The notes: a model not told the origin generated them from the sequence alone. A DNA stretch of 64,000 bases from an uncultured Parafilimonas sp. (GCA_903882935.1 CAIRZB010000043.1:102231-166230); one strand, 5' to 3'; numbered from the stretch's first letter, positions 18,909-28,376 are shown. Numbers and translations: made by a program.

Positions 18909-19322
18909 ATGGGGCTAACAAGCAAAGCGTTGCTGATTTATTTATTTTTATTGTTCTCCGTTACGGCCAAATCTCAGGATGTAAAATATTTGGACAGCTT
19001 GGCAAATACTTGCCAAGCATGTTTGGATAAAGGTGTGGCCATGCTGCATTGTGAAAATATCTATTATGCATCAGTTGACGTGGCTCTAAATAAGGTTTAT
19101 CAAAGAATATTCGGTAAGTTAGATTCACCAAACAAAATACAATTTAGAAACGAGCAACGCATTTGGCTGCATAAAAGAGACGAGTATTTTAGTCAAGTTG
19201 ATACAGAGTTTCCTTCCGACGGAAATTATATTGACGAGGACACCAGAATGATGCGTTTAGACAAAAAAGCCAGTTTTGTAGATGCACGTATTAGGGAATT
19301 ATTAAACAGGGAAGAACGTTAA
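18909..19322 (+). CDS. LprI/DUF1311-like secreted protein
   Basis: 137 residues with a signal peptide of about 22 residues. The rest matches the short all-helical LprI-N/DUF1311 pattern: paired cysteines (CQACLDK and LHCENIYY), then ALNKVYQRIFGKL and RNEQRIWLHKRDEYF. Some members inhibit lysozyme; most are uncharacterised. The gene is distinctly AT-rich compared with the M20 sequence on both sides, and its stop touches the start of a duplicated M20 tail, so it looks inserted. Confidence 0.75.
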   Translation: MGLTSKALLIYLFLLFSVTAKSQDVKYLDSLANTCQACLDKGVAMLHCENIYYASVDVALNKVYQRIFGKLDSPNKIQFRNEQRIWLHKRDEYFSQVDTEFPSDGNYIDEDTRMMRLDKKASFVDARIRELLNREER

Positions 19323-19498
19323 TTGGCGCCACCGACAGCCGTGCTTACCGCACCGTGCACGACCAGTTGTTGAACTTTTTGCCCATGACCGACGGCAAGG
19401 GTTACGACGGCATAAACGAATGCCTGCCCATACGCGACCTGCAACGCAGCATAAACTTTATGATGACCGTGATGGAGGTAAGCGTGAAGGAGTTTTAG
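19322..19498 (+). pseudogene. Duplicated 3' tail of an M20 peptidase gene
   Basis: Fifty-nine codons (IGATDSRAYR ... VMEVSVKEF, stop) match the last 59 codons of the M20 gene at 18654-18830 in frame and without gaps, with scattered substitutions. Examples are HDQLLNFLPMTDGKGY against SDGVLNFLPMTDGKGY, and INECLPIRDLQ against INERLPIRDLQ. There is no start codon and no upstream M20 sequence. It is the remnant of a second paralogue, or of a duplication made when the LprI-like gene arrived. Confidence 0.88.
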
Positions 19499-19636
19499 GG
19501 GGATTGATTACTGGATATTGCAAGATTAAAATGCGCAAGAGGCGTGTTATTTTCAGCGTACGGCACTCAGGAGCCATCGTCACTGTCTTTACAATTTTGC
19601 TAATAGCCAAACCGTCCAATAAATTAACTTTAGCAC

Positions 19637-20481
19637 TTGAAACGCGACGACACCCTTTGGAAGGCCATTTTAGAAGATTTATACCCCCATCCCCTAAAGG
19701 GGGGCAATACCCATTATAGTAAATTTGGCAACTCAAAATAAAACATACTTTTTATTACCCCCTTTAGGGGATGGGGGTAACAGGCAACGAAGAGTGGATT
19801 TTGGTACACATTTAAGTACAGGGGTATAACGATAGTGATTTTGCTAAGAGGATGTTTACATACTTATACCGGATATACGACCGGTACAATGTGCCGGTTA
19901 CGTGTATGGCCATTTTTACAGACACCCAAAAAGGCTACCGTCCGCAGCAATTCAACTACGACTTTTTGGGTACACAAGCCCTGTTCCGGTATAACACCTA
20001 TAAGGTGATTGACCAAGACGAGGACGAACTGCGCCAAAGTACCAACCCGTTCGCCATAGTAATATTGACGGTTCTGCTTGCCCTTAAAAAAGGGAAAATA
20101 TCGGAGGAAGAATTACTAAACCTTAAAACAGCCTTCGTTAGAAGCCTCTTCCAAAAGCAAATACCCCGCAACAAAATAGATGCAATCTTGATTTTTTTAA
20201 CAAATTACGTCCGTTTTGACAATACGGAAAATATAACTAAATTTAACGAAGAAGTTAATTTAATAACTAATAAACATGCAACCATGGGGATTAGAGAATT
20301 TGTGCTACAAAGGGCTAATAATGAAGGGATGGAGAAAGGTATGGAAATAAAAGACAAGGAAAACAAAATTACCTTTGTTACAAACCTGCTTACCCAAACC
20401 GATTTTACTGCCCAAAAAATATCGCTGGTGGCGGATGTAACTGTTGCGTTTGTTGAAGAGGTTAGGGCTTCGTTGAGATAA
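19637..20481 (+). pseudogene. Rpn/PD-(D/E)XK nuclease (transposase-like), broken
   Basis: At 19637 a frame reads LKRDDTLWKAILEDL, the typical N-terminus of Bacteroidota PD-(D/E)XK 'transposase'/Rpn proteins. It runs into a 96-bp inverted-repeat element at 19683, and about 65-75 family residues are missing. Beyond it another frame resumes with GNEEWILVHI, then TAA at 19813-19815, then VQGYNDSDFAKRMFTYLYRIYDRY and on to 20481. The stop replaces the Glu of the catalytic E-x-Q (HIEVQ) motif, one base away from GAA. The 209-residue part after 19852 is open but lacks the active site. Not functional as a nuclease. Confidence 0.9.
19683..19778. mobile_element. 96-bp inverted-repeat element inside the Rpn pseudogene
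   Basis: The arms 19683-19704 and 19757-19778 are inverted copies with 21 of 22 matches (ACCCCCATCCCCTAAAGGGG core), with a 52-base AT-rich spacer. Its edges fall where the nuclease reading frame is lost and regained. It is too short to code for anything. It could be a MITE-like or palindromic repeat that inserted with deletion of host sequence, or a hairpin that caused the deletion. Confidence 0.75.
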
Positions 20482-20684
20482 TTGTTTTAATGCCATAATA
20501 CCAAAACAAACTGTAATATTTCCTACGCATAAAAGCCCACAGATACAAATATCCGTTTGAGGAGGTATACACCTACACCATTTTTTAAGGTTTTCCGGGT
20601 GCAGAAAATCCTATCAACCGTAACGAGCGGGTCCGTTTACAGATAAAAATCACTAAAAATCCTCATTCACCACTTCTCCACAAC

Positions 20685-23081
20685 CTACTCCTTCTTCTTC
20701 ACATAATCCCTGTAATAACTGCAGGTACTGTACACCTGCTTGGTAAATTCGTTGGTGCCATAATCATGTCTGAGGATTTTAAAATAAGGGTTGGACAATG
20801 AGTAGCCAACGTACGTCAAGCTTTCGTCCGTATCGTCGTTTTTGGAGGTACATCTTTTCTGCCAACACTTCGCGGCACCGTAAATGCATTTTGCCTTTAA
20901 GGTGGCGGTGGTAGCTGCTTTTTCTGCCAAGTTAAAATATTTCTCGGCGGTGTACAGCCCGTAATATTCCTGAAAAACATCGGGTAGCTTGTCACGTTCC
21001 TTTGTTTTAAAATATTTAAACTCGTCACTACTGCTGTGGTAGTAAGTAAACAAATGTGGTGACCGCCCATAATAGCTCATGCCGTATAGCCCCAGCGCAT
21101 ACTTGTACAACACGGGCGCATTGTTTGGGTTTTTGGCTATGGTATCCTGTAGGCGGGCCATTTCTTTTGCAAAGGTGTATTTATTGTTTAACAGGGCAGT
21201 GTCCTGCCGGTACACGGTATCCTCATAATCGTTAATCCGCATCTCATAGGGAAACGGCAGCTTGTCCAAATTGGGTATAGTAGCGAAAATACTTTCGGCG
21301 GCTTTAAAATTGTACATGCGTAAATTCTTGGTGCCTTCCAGCTCGGCAAGTGCTTTTTTGTCGTAACCATTGTTTAACACCAGCCATGCCTCAAACGGCG
21401 TTTTGTTGGTATTGGCCGCAAATGCCTCAATGCCTTGCAGGCTTGTAATGGTCATCCTGTCGAGTATTACACCCGGCCTGTCTTGGAATGCTTGGTCTAC
21501 AACAGAGTTTCCAATGCCCTCCCCATTTATCTCCCTCTCGCTGTATAACATGCAGTACAGTGCTTTCGCCGTGTCTTTCTGTTGCAGGTATTTAGGCGCA
21601 AGCAAGTAATTCATAATGTTTTTAAGGTTGTTTTCCGCATCGGAGTTTTGCCCGCTTAGTTTGTCCAAGGCTTGTAACTGGGGTAATAATTCATCCTCCA
21701 AGCCAGGCGTTATAGTTGGCTGGTTTTGTATGGCATACAGCAACAGCAGTATTTGGTTCAATTGCTTTTCTTGGTTGCCCATGGTAAATTTGTTGGCAAG
21801 TTGCAGGGCCCCGTTCATGCCCTTTGTGTTGTGCAACATGTAATTGATATATGCTGAGGTTAAGTACCAAAAGGCCGTGCTGCTATTTTCTTTGTCAAGT
21901 GTCATCTGCAGGGCAAAATCGTTTAACCTATTTAGATAGGCGGGGTACGCCTTATACTCGGCCAGGGTTTGTGGGTCTTGCTGGTCCTGGTCGTAATATC
22001 GCGCATACCGGTCGTATAAAGGGCCATTTTCTTTGTATAGTTTTTGTGTTTGGTAGCGTTCTTCAACTTTATTTATTTCCCTGTTCACCAAAACATCTAT
22101 GCCTTTAATGGCGGGGTCTAGCTGGTAGGCTTTTTGTATTAAAGGCAAGGCCTCGTTATATTCCCGCAAAGCCTGCATAACGGTTATAACTGCCCGTTCG
22201 TGGTTGTTTTTGCAAAATGCCATTGCTGCGGCAACGGTATTTTTTAAACTGTCATTACTGGTTGCACTCCATACGAAGGACACCATGGCCGTTCGTTTCA
22301 GGCCATCCGAGGCATCAAACATTTTGGAATATAAATAGGCAGCCTGTGCATACTTGGTTTGCTTGTAATGCACACCGGCCTTAAAGCCTATGCAGCGTGC
22401 AAGGGTAAGTGAGGGTTCTTGGGCATTGCCCACCAGTTGGTCAAACAGTGCCAATGTTCTGGCATACTGCTTGTTGTAAAAGGCAAGCCTAATTATTTGA
22501 AACGCATAACGCAGCCGCAGAAAATTGTCGCCTGTTTTGGGCACCATGGCCAGCCCCTTGTTGATGAGTATTTCCGATGCTGCCCTATTCACCGTCAAGG
22601 TATCCCAATCGTTTGCTGTAACATAGGGTTCGCACTGTTTGGCATACACTAGGTAATTAGCCGCTCCGTTTGAATTGTTGGCTGCCAGCCAACGTGTAAA
22701 CGCATTGTTTTTTTTGGCAGGTGCTACTATGGCCTGCCTGCCGTTTGATACGTTTATTAAATCTTTAAGGTTAAAACTGTTCAGCACGCTGTCAATATCA
22801 TCCGCCAAAATATTTGCCTTGGTATAGGTTTGCCATTCTTTTATATTAGCCGCGTTTAGCAGGTCGGCATCATCTTGGTTCCGGTCTTCACGGTTGTTAT
22901 AATACAGGTCTTCGCTTATGTAAAAAAAAGGCCGGTAGGCTACCTTTTCGGTTGCCTTGTTACCAAAAAAAGATGGGTAGTCGTAATACACCAGCCCGCC
23001 AATGCAACTGTAGGCAAACCTTGCCAATAACAAAATGCTTACCGCACTAATTGAAATAGTGATAGATTTTTTCCAGTTCAT
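20685..23081 (-). CDS. Large exported protein of unknown function (TPR-like helices)
   Basis: 798 residues with an N-terminal signal or anchor helix (about 8-25, ending YSCIGG). After about residue 150 it is almost all helical, with repeating A/L-rich pairs such as YARTLALFDQLVG and YAQAAYLYSKMF, suggesting TPR-like units. The C-terminus has Cys in RCTSKND and is rich in Tyr. No family recognised. Its first 35 bases overlap the end of the lipoprotein gene upstream, so the two are almost certainly translated from one mRNA. Confidence 0.75.
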   Translation of the reverse strand: MNWKKSITISISAVSILLLARFAYSCIGGLVYYDYPSFFGNKATEKVAYRPFFYISEDLYYNNREDRNQDDADLLNAANIKEWQTYTKANILADDIDSVLNSFNLKDLINVSNGRQAIVAPAKKNNAFTRWLAANNSNGAANYLVYAKQCEPYVTANDWDTLTVNRAASEILINKGLAMVPKTGDNFLRLRYAFQIIRLAFYNKQYARTLALFDQLVGNAQEPSLTLARCIGFKAGVHYKQTKYAQAAYLYSKMFDASDGLKRTAMVSFVWSATSNDSLKNTVAAAMAFCKNNHERAVITVMQALREYNEALPLIQKAYQLDPAIKGIDVLVNREINKVEERYQTQKLYKENGPLYDRYARYYDQDQQDPQTLAEYKAYPAYLNRLNDFALQMTLDKENSSTAFWYLTSAYINYMLHNTKGMNGALQLANKFTMGNQEKQLNQILLLLYAIQNQPTITPGLEDELLPQLQALDKLSGQNSDAENNLKNIMNYLLAPKYLQQKDTAKALYCMLYSEREINGEGIGNSVVDQAFQDRPGVILDRMTITSLQGIEAFAANTNKTPFEAWLVLNNGYDKKALAELEGTKNLRMYNFKAAESIFATIPNLDKLPFPYEMRINDYEDTVYRQDTALLNNKYTFAKEMARLQDTIAKNPNNAPVLYKYALGLYGMSYYGRSPHLFTYYHSSSDEFKYFKTKERDKLPDVFQEYYGLYTAEKYFNLAEKAATTATLKAKCIYGAAKCWQKRCTSKNDDTDESLTYVGYSLSNPYFKILRHDYGTNEFTKQVYSTCSYYRDYVKKKE

Positions 23082-24093
23082 AGTTGTTGTATTTTGATAG
23101 AACAGTACTGTCGCAATGGTAAAAGAGCAAAGAACAAGACGGCCCGTTTATTTTTTTAGCAACAAGCCCAGCCAATTTGTATAGTTCTGGTGCCGCGCAG
23201 TTTTCGTAACGCACCGTCTCATTTTTTTGTAAGTTATAGCCTTTCCAAAGGGTGTCTGTATTAACCAAATAGGTGTTTTTTGCCCGCTTGTAAAAAATAC
23301 TATTATTGGCAAGGTCGCTTTCCTGTACATCCCTTAATATCCCTGTAAAACGGTTTTGGTTATCATACAACAGGCACCAGCTAAACAATGGCAGGGCAAC
23401 ATCCAACGGCAGGGGGTAGTCTTGCAGGTTGTCCAAATATCTTTCTGCTGCATTAACATCAAGAATGGAATTATTATTGCCGGGCAATTTAAGGTTGCCC
23501 ATGTTGTAACACATCAGCAAGCCTTTGTCCACAGGGGGTATTCCAACAGTTTTAAACGAACGTACTTGGTGTAACCTTATAGTGCAGCTTAGCGTTTTGC
23601 CTTTAAAAAAGTTTTGCTTTTTGCAAAACTTCAATAGTTGAAAATACTTTACTTGGTTATTGGCAGTCCAGTCAAAATCTATTTGTATTTCGGTGGGGGC
23701 TATTCTTGCCTGAACGCATTTTTCGTACAACAGGTTGGTGAAATGCTTGGCCAAAGTCTCCAATTGGTATGGAGAAGTTTTGTTGAGCGCATCCTGCGTG
23801 ATAAAAATTACCGGAATAAACGAAAAGCCTTTCTGTAAAGGTTGTTTAATATTACTAATGGCAACAGGTGTTGGCTCATAGGTAGCAGCGTTCCAATCAA
23901 TATCAAAAAAGCGGATGTATATAGTATTGCAATGGAGGCTGTCTAATTTTTGTTCCTCAAAGTTGGACAGCTTAAAGTTGGTTTTCCAGTAATAAAAGCC
24001 TTTGGTTATTTTTCTGGGCCCGTGGTTATTACATGCCATGCCCATAAAGCATATAATTAGTAATAATTGGTTTAAGGTAACATTACTGGGCAT
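23047..24093 (-). CDS. Lipoprotein of unknown function, possible TIM-barrel fold
   Basis: 348 residues. The N-terminus has a lipoprotein signal with CFMGMAC (Cys21) followed by NNH. The body alternates short strands and helices (TIYIRFFDIDW, FSFIPVIFIT, IQIDFDWT, LSCTIRLHQV, GLLMCYNM, LDVALPLFSW), a pattern expected of a (beta/alpha)8 barrel. The IDFDW segment recalls the catalytic strand of GH18-like proteins but lacks their full DxxDxDxE motif. First gene of a two-gene unit with the 798-residue protein. Confidence 0.72.
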   Translation of the reverse strand: MPSNVTLNQLLLIICFMGMACNNHGPRKITKGFYYWKTNFKLSNFEEQKLDSLHCNTIYIRFFDIDWNAATYEPTPVAISNIKQPLQKGFSFIPVIFITQDALNKTSPYQLETLAKHFTNLLYEKCVQARIAPTEIQIDFDWTANNQVKYFQLLKFCKKQNFFKGKTLSCTIRLHQVRSFKTVGIPPVDKGLLMCYNMGNLKLPGNNNSILDVNAAERYLDNLQDYPLPLDVALPLFSWCLLYDNQNRFTGILRDVQESDLANNSIFYKRAKNTYLVNTDTLWKGYNLQKNETVRYENCAAPELYKLAGLVAKKINGPSCSLLFYHCDSTVLSKYNNYELEKIYHYFN

Positions 24094-24440
24094 AATAATC
24101 GATGGCTTTTACGTTACAAATTAACGGGATTATTTTAACGCCATCAGGCGTAATTTTTTCCCGCCCGCGCTTTTTCTCCCATCTCCCCCAATCCCCCTAT
24201 CTTCATGGCAAAATCGTACAGTTACCCTTAAGCGAAGAACAAATATTAGCCCTGGCCCTATTCAACGCTTCAAAAAAAGCAGGTGGGCGATGGCTGAAAG
24301 TATATTTGAAGGGCCTGTACGGATTTTTGCAGTGGACGCTTTTGTAGATATGCAAAGTTGGTTGGCTCTTACCTATGGTAGGTGTTAAAATACTGTTGGC
24401 CAAACAAAATGCAAGGTGGTAGGCTGTACCTTTGCAAACC
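24094..24440. other. 347-base intergenic stretch with one doubtful small ORF
   Basis: It separates two divergent genes. On the plus strand an open frame ends at the TAG at 24345-24347. Its second half reads like protein (LSEEQILALALFNASKKAGGRW), but the first half does not and there is no convincing start. A TACCTTTG at 24427-24434 resembles a -7 element for the next gene, which would then be nearly leaderless, but no TTTG lies at the right distance upstream. Confidence 0.35.
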
Positions 24441-24875
24441 ATGTACGAATTACAAACACTTGGGCAACCGGTAATATTGTTCGATGGGCTGTGTAACCTT
24501 TGCAGCGGCACGGTGCAGTTTATCATTAGGCATGATAAAAAAAGGCGGTACCGTTTTGCGTCCCTACAATCGCCTTTTGGGCAGGCCGTATTGCAGCAGT
24601 TTGGGCTGCCTACTACAGAACTGAATTCGTTTATATTGCTGGAAAACGGCCGCATTTTTACCAAATCAACCGGGGCCTTGCGGGTAACCCGTAAGTTGGG
24701 TGGGTTGTATAAACTGCTGTACGCTTTTATAATAATACCACCCTTCCTCCGCAATGCCGTATATAGTTTTGTTGCTAAAAACCGTTTCAAATGGTTGGGC
24801 AAAAAGGATGCTTGCTGGCTGCCCACGCCGGAATTGAGAAGGTTGTTTTGGGATGAAGGGTCTCTGAATCAATAG
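24441..24875 (+). CDS. DCC-family (DUF393) thiol oxidoreductase-like protein
   Basis: 144 residues from the ATG at 24441; a TTG three codons upstream is in frame but less likely. The family signature D-G-x-C-x-x-C is present as FDGLCNLCSGTVQFIIRHD near residue 20, followed by YRFASLQSPFGQ and the conserved tail with W-KKDACWLP. Members have a thioredoxin-like fold and are of uncertain role. No redox partner adjoins it. Confidence 0.88.
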   Translation: MYELQTLGQPVILFDGLCNLCSGTVQFIIRHDKKRRYRFASLQSPFGQAVLQQFGLPTTELNSFILLENGRIFTKSTGALRVTRKLGGLYKLLYAFIIIPPFLRNAVYSFVAKNRFKWLGKKDACWLPTPELRRLFWDEGSLNQ

Positions 24876-24897
24876 GGTATTGCTAATTCTTTATCGT

Positions 24898-25062
24898 CAG
24901 TCTTACGGTCCCCGTCTGACTGCATTGTTGATTTTGATATCTACGCAGTCGGACCGGGGCCGCTAGAATGGTTGCGTAGAATAGATTACGCAGTCTAACG
25001 GCGACCGTGAGGCTGCTGGTGTAGAGTATAATTACGCAGTCAGACCGAGACCGTCAGACTGC
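24898..25062. repeat. Four tandem hairpin repeats, ~46-bp period
   Basis: Units begin with CAGTC at 24898, 24946, 24991 and 25037 (spacings 48, 45, 46). Units 2-4 are preceded by TACG. Each unit holds a complement-able arm pair: in unit 1 AGTC..ACGG/CCGT..GACT, in unit 3 AGTCTAACGG/CCGTGAGGCT. Arms differ between units but keep pairing, as expected if the structure is maintained. They fill the gap between two converging genes. Not CRISPR: the repeats are degenerate and there are no unique spacers. Confidence 0.75.
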
Positions 25063-25078
25063 TGGGCGGCCATCGTTG

Positions 25079-26305
25079 TTATTCGAACAGCACTGCCATT
25101 TCATCCACGCTTTTATCGGCATTAAAAAAGCTAACCAGCTTCCGTATCACTTCTTCCACCACGGCATCGGGGCAGCTGGCACCGCTGGTAACCAATATTT
25201 TTACGGGCGCCTTTTCGGGCAAAAAGCCATTGGTTAATGTTTCTTCCTTGGTGCGCCAGTTACAATGCAAAATGTCGTTTTTGGAAAGCAGCCTGTTAGC
25301 TGAATCTATAAAAAATGAGGGCAGCTTCTGTTCGCAAAGCTCCACCAAGTGGCTGGTATTGCTGCTGTTGTAGCCGCCCACAATCACGGCCAAGTCTGCT
25401 TCGGTTTCCAGCATGCCCGTAACCGCACTCTGGTTGTCGTTGGTGGCATAGCACAGCGTGTCGCGGGTATCTGCAAAGCGGGTGTTTATATTGCCATCTG
25501 TTAAGCCGTAGTGTTGTTTTATAACGCCTTTTAAATATTCGGCAATGGCTTGTGTGTCGGTAGCCAGTTGGGTGGTTTGGTTTACCACGCCAATCCGTTG
25601 CAGGTGTAGGTTGGCATCAAACCCCACGCTGTAACGGCCTTTAAATTCGGTATAAAATTGTTCGGCCGGTTTTTCGCCCGTTATGTATTTGGCCAGTTCA
25701 ATGGTGTCGGCCATATCATTCACTATCACAGTGGGCGTATGCTGCGACGCGTGGGAGAAGGTGGCCCTGGTTTCCTCGTGCTTTGGCTTGCCATGCACCA
25801 CAATGCTGTACCCTTTTTGGGCAATCTGCTCGCTGCGGTTCCAAACTTTTTCCACAAAAGGGCAGGTGGTATTGTATTTTTCGGTGGTTATGCCTTTATC
25901 GTTTAGTAGTTGTTCTATTTCCAGTGTGGTGCCAAAAGCAGGTATTATCACCACGTCGTCAACTGTCAATTCTTCAAAAGGTATCACCTGTTTGCCATAG
26001 GTATCCTGCAAAAATTGCACGCCCCTGTCCAGCAGGTCGGCGTTCACTTGCGGGTTGTGTATCATCTCACTCAACAAAAAAATACGCTTGCCTTGGTTTT
26101 CCTCAATGGTTTTAAAGGCAATTTCAATGGCGTTTTCCACCCCGTAGCAAAACCCAAAATGGCGGGCAAGGTAAATTTGCACTGGTCCAAAATCCAACAG
26201 GGTAGGGGTAAAGTCTTTTTTCAGCTTGTCTTGCAGGCGGCGTTTCGCTTTAATGGCGCTTATTAATCCGCTGCGGTATATGTTAGGCACTTCAAATTGC
26301 TTCAT
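25079..26305 (-). CDS. ispH: 4-hydroxy-3-methylbut-2-enyl diphosphate reductase
   Basis: Last enzyme of the MEP isoprenoid pathway, reducing HMBPP to IPP and DMAPP through a [4Fe-4S] cluster. The three cluster cysteines are visible: HFGFCYGV (Cys53), NTTCPFVEKVW (Cys148) and the later DTLCYATNDNQ. Other family blocks are EMIHNPQV, IPAFGTTLE and GGYNSSNTSHL. At 408 residues it is the long form (E. coli about 316), with extra sequence at the N-terminus and around residues 200-250, as in plants, cyanobacteria and Bacteroidota. Monocistronic. Confidence 0.97.
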   Translation of the reverse strand: MKQFEVPNIYRSGLISAIKAKRRLQDKLKKDFTPTLLDFGPVQIYLARHFGFCYGVENAIEIAFKTIEENQGKRIFLLSEMIHNPQVNADLLDRGVQFLQDTYGKQVIPFEELTVDDVVIIPAFGTTLEIEQLLNDKGITTEKYNTTCPFVEKVWNRSEQIAQKGYSIVVHGKPKHEETRATFSHASQHTPTVIVNDMADTIELAKYITGEKPAEQFYTEFKGRYSVGFDANLHLQRIGVVNQTTQLATDTQAIAEYLKGVIKQHYGLTDGNINTRFADTRDTLCYATNDNQSAVTGMLETEADLAVIVGGYNSSNTSHLVELCEQKLPSFFIDSANRLLSKNDILHCNWRTKEETLTNGFLPEKAPVKILVTSGASCPDAVVEEVIRKLVSFFNADKSVDEMAVLFE

Positions 26306-26525
26306 AATAGTATAATAACGCCTGCAAATGTACTAAAACAGCAGTTGCATTGGGTTATTATTGCCATACTGGCAGTTGGGCGGTTTTTGGTATTAGGTTT
26401 GAGGGTGTGGGGGTTCGGCAAGGCTTTTAGTTTTATGTTTTGTGTTCATCAACCACCAATCCCAAAACGTAAAACATAAAACTGTCAAACTTTCAAACAC
26501 TCAAACTTTTTAAACAATAAAGATT

Positions 26526-28376
26526 ATGCAAAAAGGTCAGATTCGTGTTCAAACGGAGAACATCTTTCCAATCATCAAGAAATTTTTGTACAGCGACCAT
26601 GAGATTTTTGTACGCGAGCTGGTAAGCAACGCGGTTGATGCCACCCAAAAATTAAAAACACTTTCTGGCTTGGGCGAGGCGAAGGGCGACTTGGGCGACC
26701 TGCGCATTGACGTGGTGTTGGATGCCAAGGAAAAAACCTTGAGCATTATTGACCGAGGTGTGGGCATGACCGAAGCCGAGGTTGACAAATACATAAACCA
26801 AGTGGCTTTTAGCGGTGCCGAAGAGTTTTTAACCAAGTATAAAGACGCGAACATCATCGGCCATTTTGGCTTGGGCTTTTATAGCAGCTTTATGGTGAGC
26901 AGTGAGGTGGAAATTTTTACCAAGAGCTTTAAGGATGAAAATGCCGTTTACTGGAAATGCGACGGCAGCCCAGAGTTTGAGTTGTACCAAATTGACAAGA
27001 GCGACCGCGGCACTAAGATAGTGATGCACATTAATGAGGAAAGTGCCGAGTTTTTGGATGGCCAAAGGATTAAAAGCATACTGGAGAAATTCTGCCGCTT
27101 TTTGCCTGTGCCCATTTATTTTACCGAGGAAGGCGAAAAGAAAGAAGGCGAAGAAAAGCCCATTAACAACACCAACCCCATTTGGGCCAGGAAGCCATCG
27201 GAGTTAACGCCCGAGGATTACCAAAATTTTTACAAGGAGCTGTACCCGTTTGGCGAAACACCGTTGTTTTGGATACACTTGAATGTGGATTATCCTTTTA
27301 ACCTTACCGGTGTTTTGTACTTCCCGAAAATTAAGCAGAGCTACGAGATACAAAAAGATAAAATTCAGCTGTACAGCAACCAGGTTTTTGTAACTGATGA
27401 GGTGAAGGATATTGTGCCGGAATTTTTGATGTTGCTGCATGGTGTGATTGACAGCCCGGATATTCCGTTGAACGTTAGCCGCAGCTATCTACAGGGCGAC
27501 CCTAATGTGAAGAAAATTAACGCCCACATTACCAAAAAGGTGGCCGACAAACTGGAAGAAATATTTAGGACTGACAGGAAATCGTTTGAAGAAAAATGGG
27601 ACAGCTTGGGCTTGTTTGTGAAGTACGGTATGATGACCGACGACAAGTTTTTGGAAAAAGCTAACAAGTTTTTAATTATGCAGGACGCTGCCCCCGAAGG
27701 CGGCGAGGCAAAGTTTTACACGCTGGAAGAATACAAACTGGCCACCGAAACACTGCAAAAAAACAAGGAAGGCAAACAGGTTATTATTTATACAACCGAC
27801 CCCATACAGCAGGATGCTTACATAAAAGCGTGCACTGCCAAGGGTTACATTGTGGTGAAGGCTGAAACATTGGTTGATGCGGCCTTTATAAACAACATGG
27901 AAACCAAATGGGAAAATGTACACTTTACCCGTGTTGATGCCGACATTGCCGATAACATTATTGACAAACAAGAACACGCAGAAAGCGTGTTGAGCAAGGA
28001 TGAGGAAACCGCCTTGAAAGACCTGTTTAAACTTGAGTTACCTGAGTTGCATGTAACGGTAGAAATAAAGGGCCTGAGCCCTGAAACAAGCCCCGTTATT
28101 GCCACACGGCCCGAGTTTATGCGCCGCATGAAGGATATGGGTGCCATGGGTGGCGGCATGACCGCTTTTTATGCTCAAATGCCCGATGAGGTTACCTTAA
28201 CCGTAAACGGCAACCACCCTATTTACCAAGCGTTGTTGAAGGAAGCCAATAAGGATACGCAAGAAAAGCAAGTACGCTCCCTTGCTGACCTGGCCCTGCT
28301 TTCGCAAGGTTTGTTGAAAGGTGCCGCGTTAACCAACTTTATTAACAGGAGTGTTGAGTTGATGGGGAAGAATTAA
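26526..28376 (+). CDS. htpG: Chaperone HtpG (Hsp90)
   Basis: 616 residues, usual for bacterial Hsp90. The N-terminal GHKL ATPase domain shows the helix LVSNAVDATQK, the ATP-lid motif DRGVGMT and the loop HFGLGFYSSFMV. The middle domain follows, with VFVTDEVKDIVPEFL and the catalytic Arg in IPLNVSRSYLQ. The C-terminal dimerisation domain ends in FINRSVELMGKN. ATP-driven folding of client proteins under stress. Confidence 0.97.
   Translation: MQKGQIRVQTENIFPIIKKFLYSDHEIFVRELVSNAVDATQKLKTLSGLGEAKGDLGDLRIDVVLDAKEKTLSIIDRGVGMTEAEVDKYINQVAFSGAEEFLTKYKDANIIGHFGLGFYSSFMVSSEVEIFTKSFKDENAVYWKCDGSPEFELYQIDKSDRGTKIVMHINEESAEFLDGQRIKSILEKFCRFLPVPIYFTEEGEKKEGEEKPINNTNPIWARKPSELTPEDYQNFYKELYPFGETPLFWIHLNVDYPFNLTGVLYFPKIKQSYEIQKDKIQLYSNQVFVTDEVKDIVPEFLMLLHGVIDSPDIPLNVSRSYLQGDPNVKKINAHITKKVADKLEEIFRTDRKSFEEKWDSLGLFVKYGMMTDDKFLEKANKFLIMQDAAPEGGEAKFYTLEEYKLATETLQKNKEGKQVIIYTTDPIQQDAYIKACTAKGYIVVKAETLVDAAFINNMETKWENVHFTRVDADIADNIIDKQEHAESVLSKDEETALKDLFKLELPELHVTVEIKGLSPETSPVIATRPEFMRRMKDMGAMGGGMTAFYAQMPDEVTLTVNGNHPIYQALLKEANKDTQEKQVRSLADLALLSQGLLKGAALTNFINRSVELMGKN

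Noticed and set aside
19420..19719. 99-codon plus-strand frame
   Set aside because: Out-of-frame shadow spanning the M20 tail copy and the start of the Rpn pseudogene.
24203..24826. 207-codon minus-strand open frame
   Set aside because: Mostly antisense to the DCC-family gene with its conserved motif.
24898..25062. CRISPR array
   Set aside because: Repeats are degenerate and self-complementary along most of the unit, with no unique spacers of constant length and no cas gene near.
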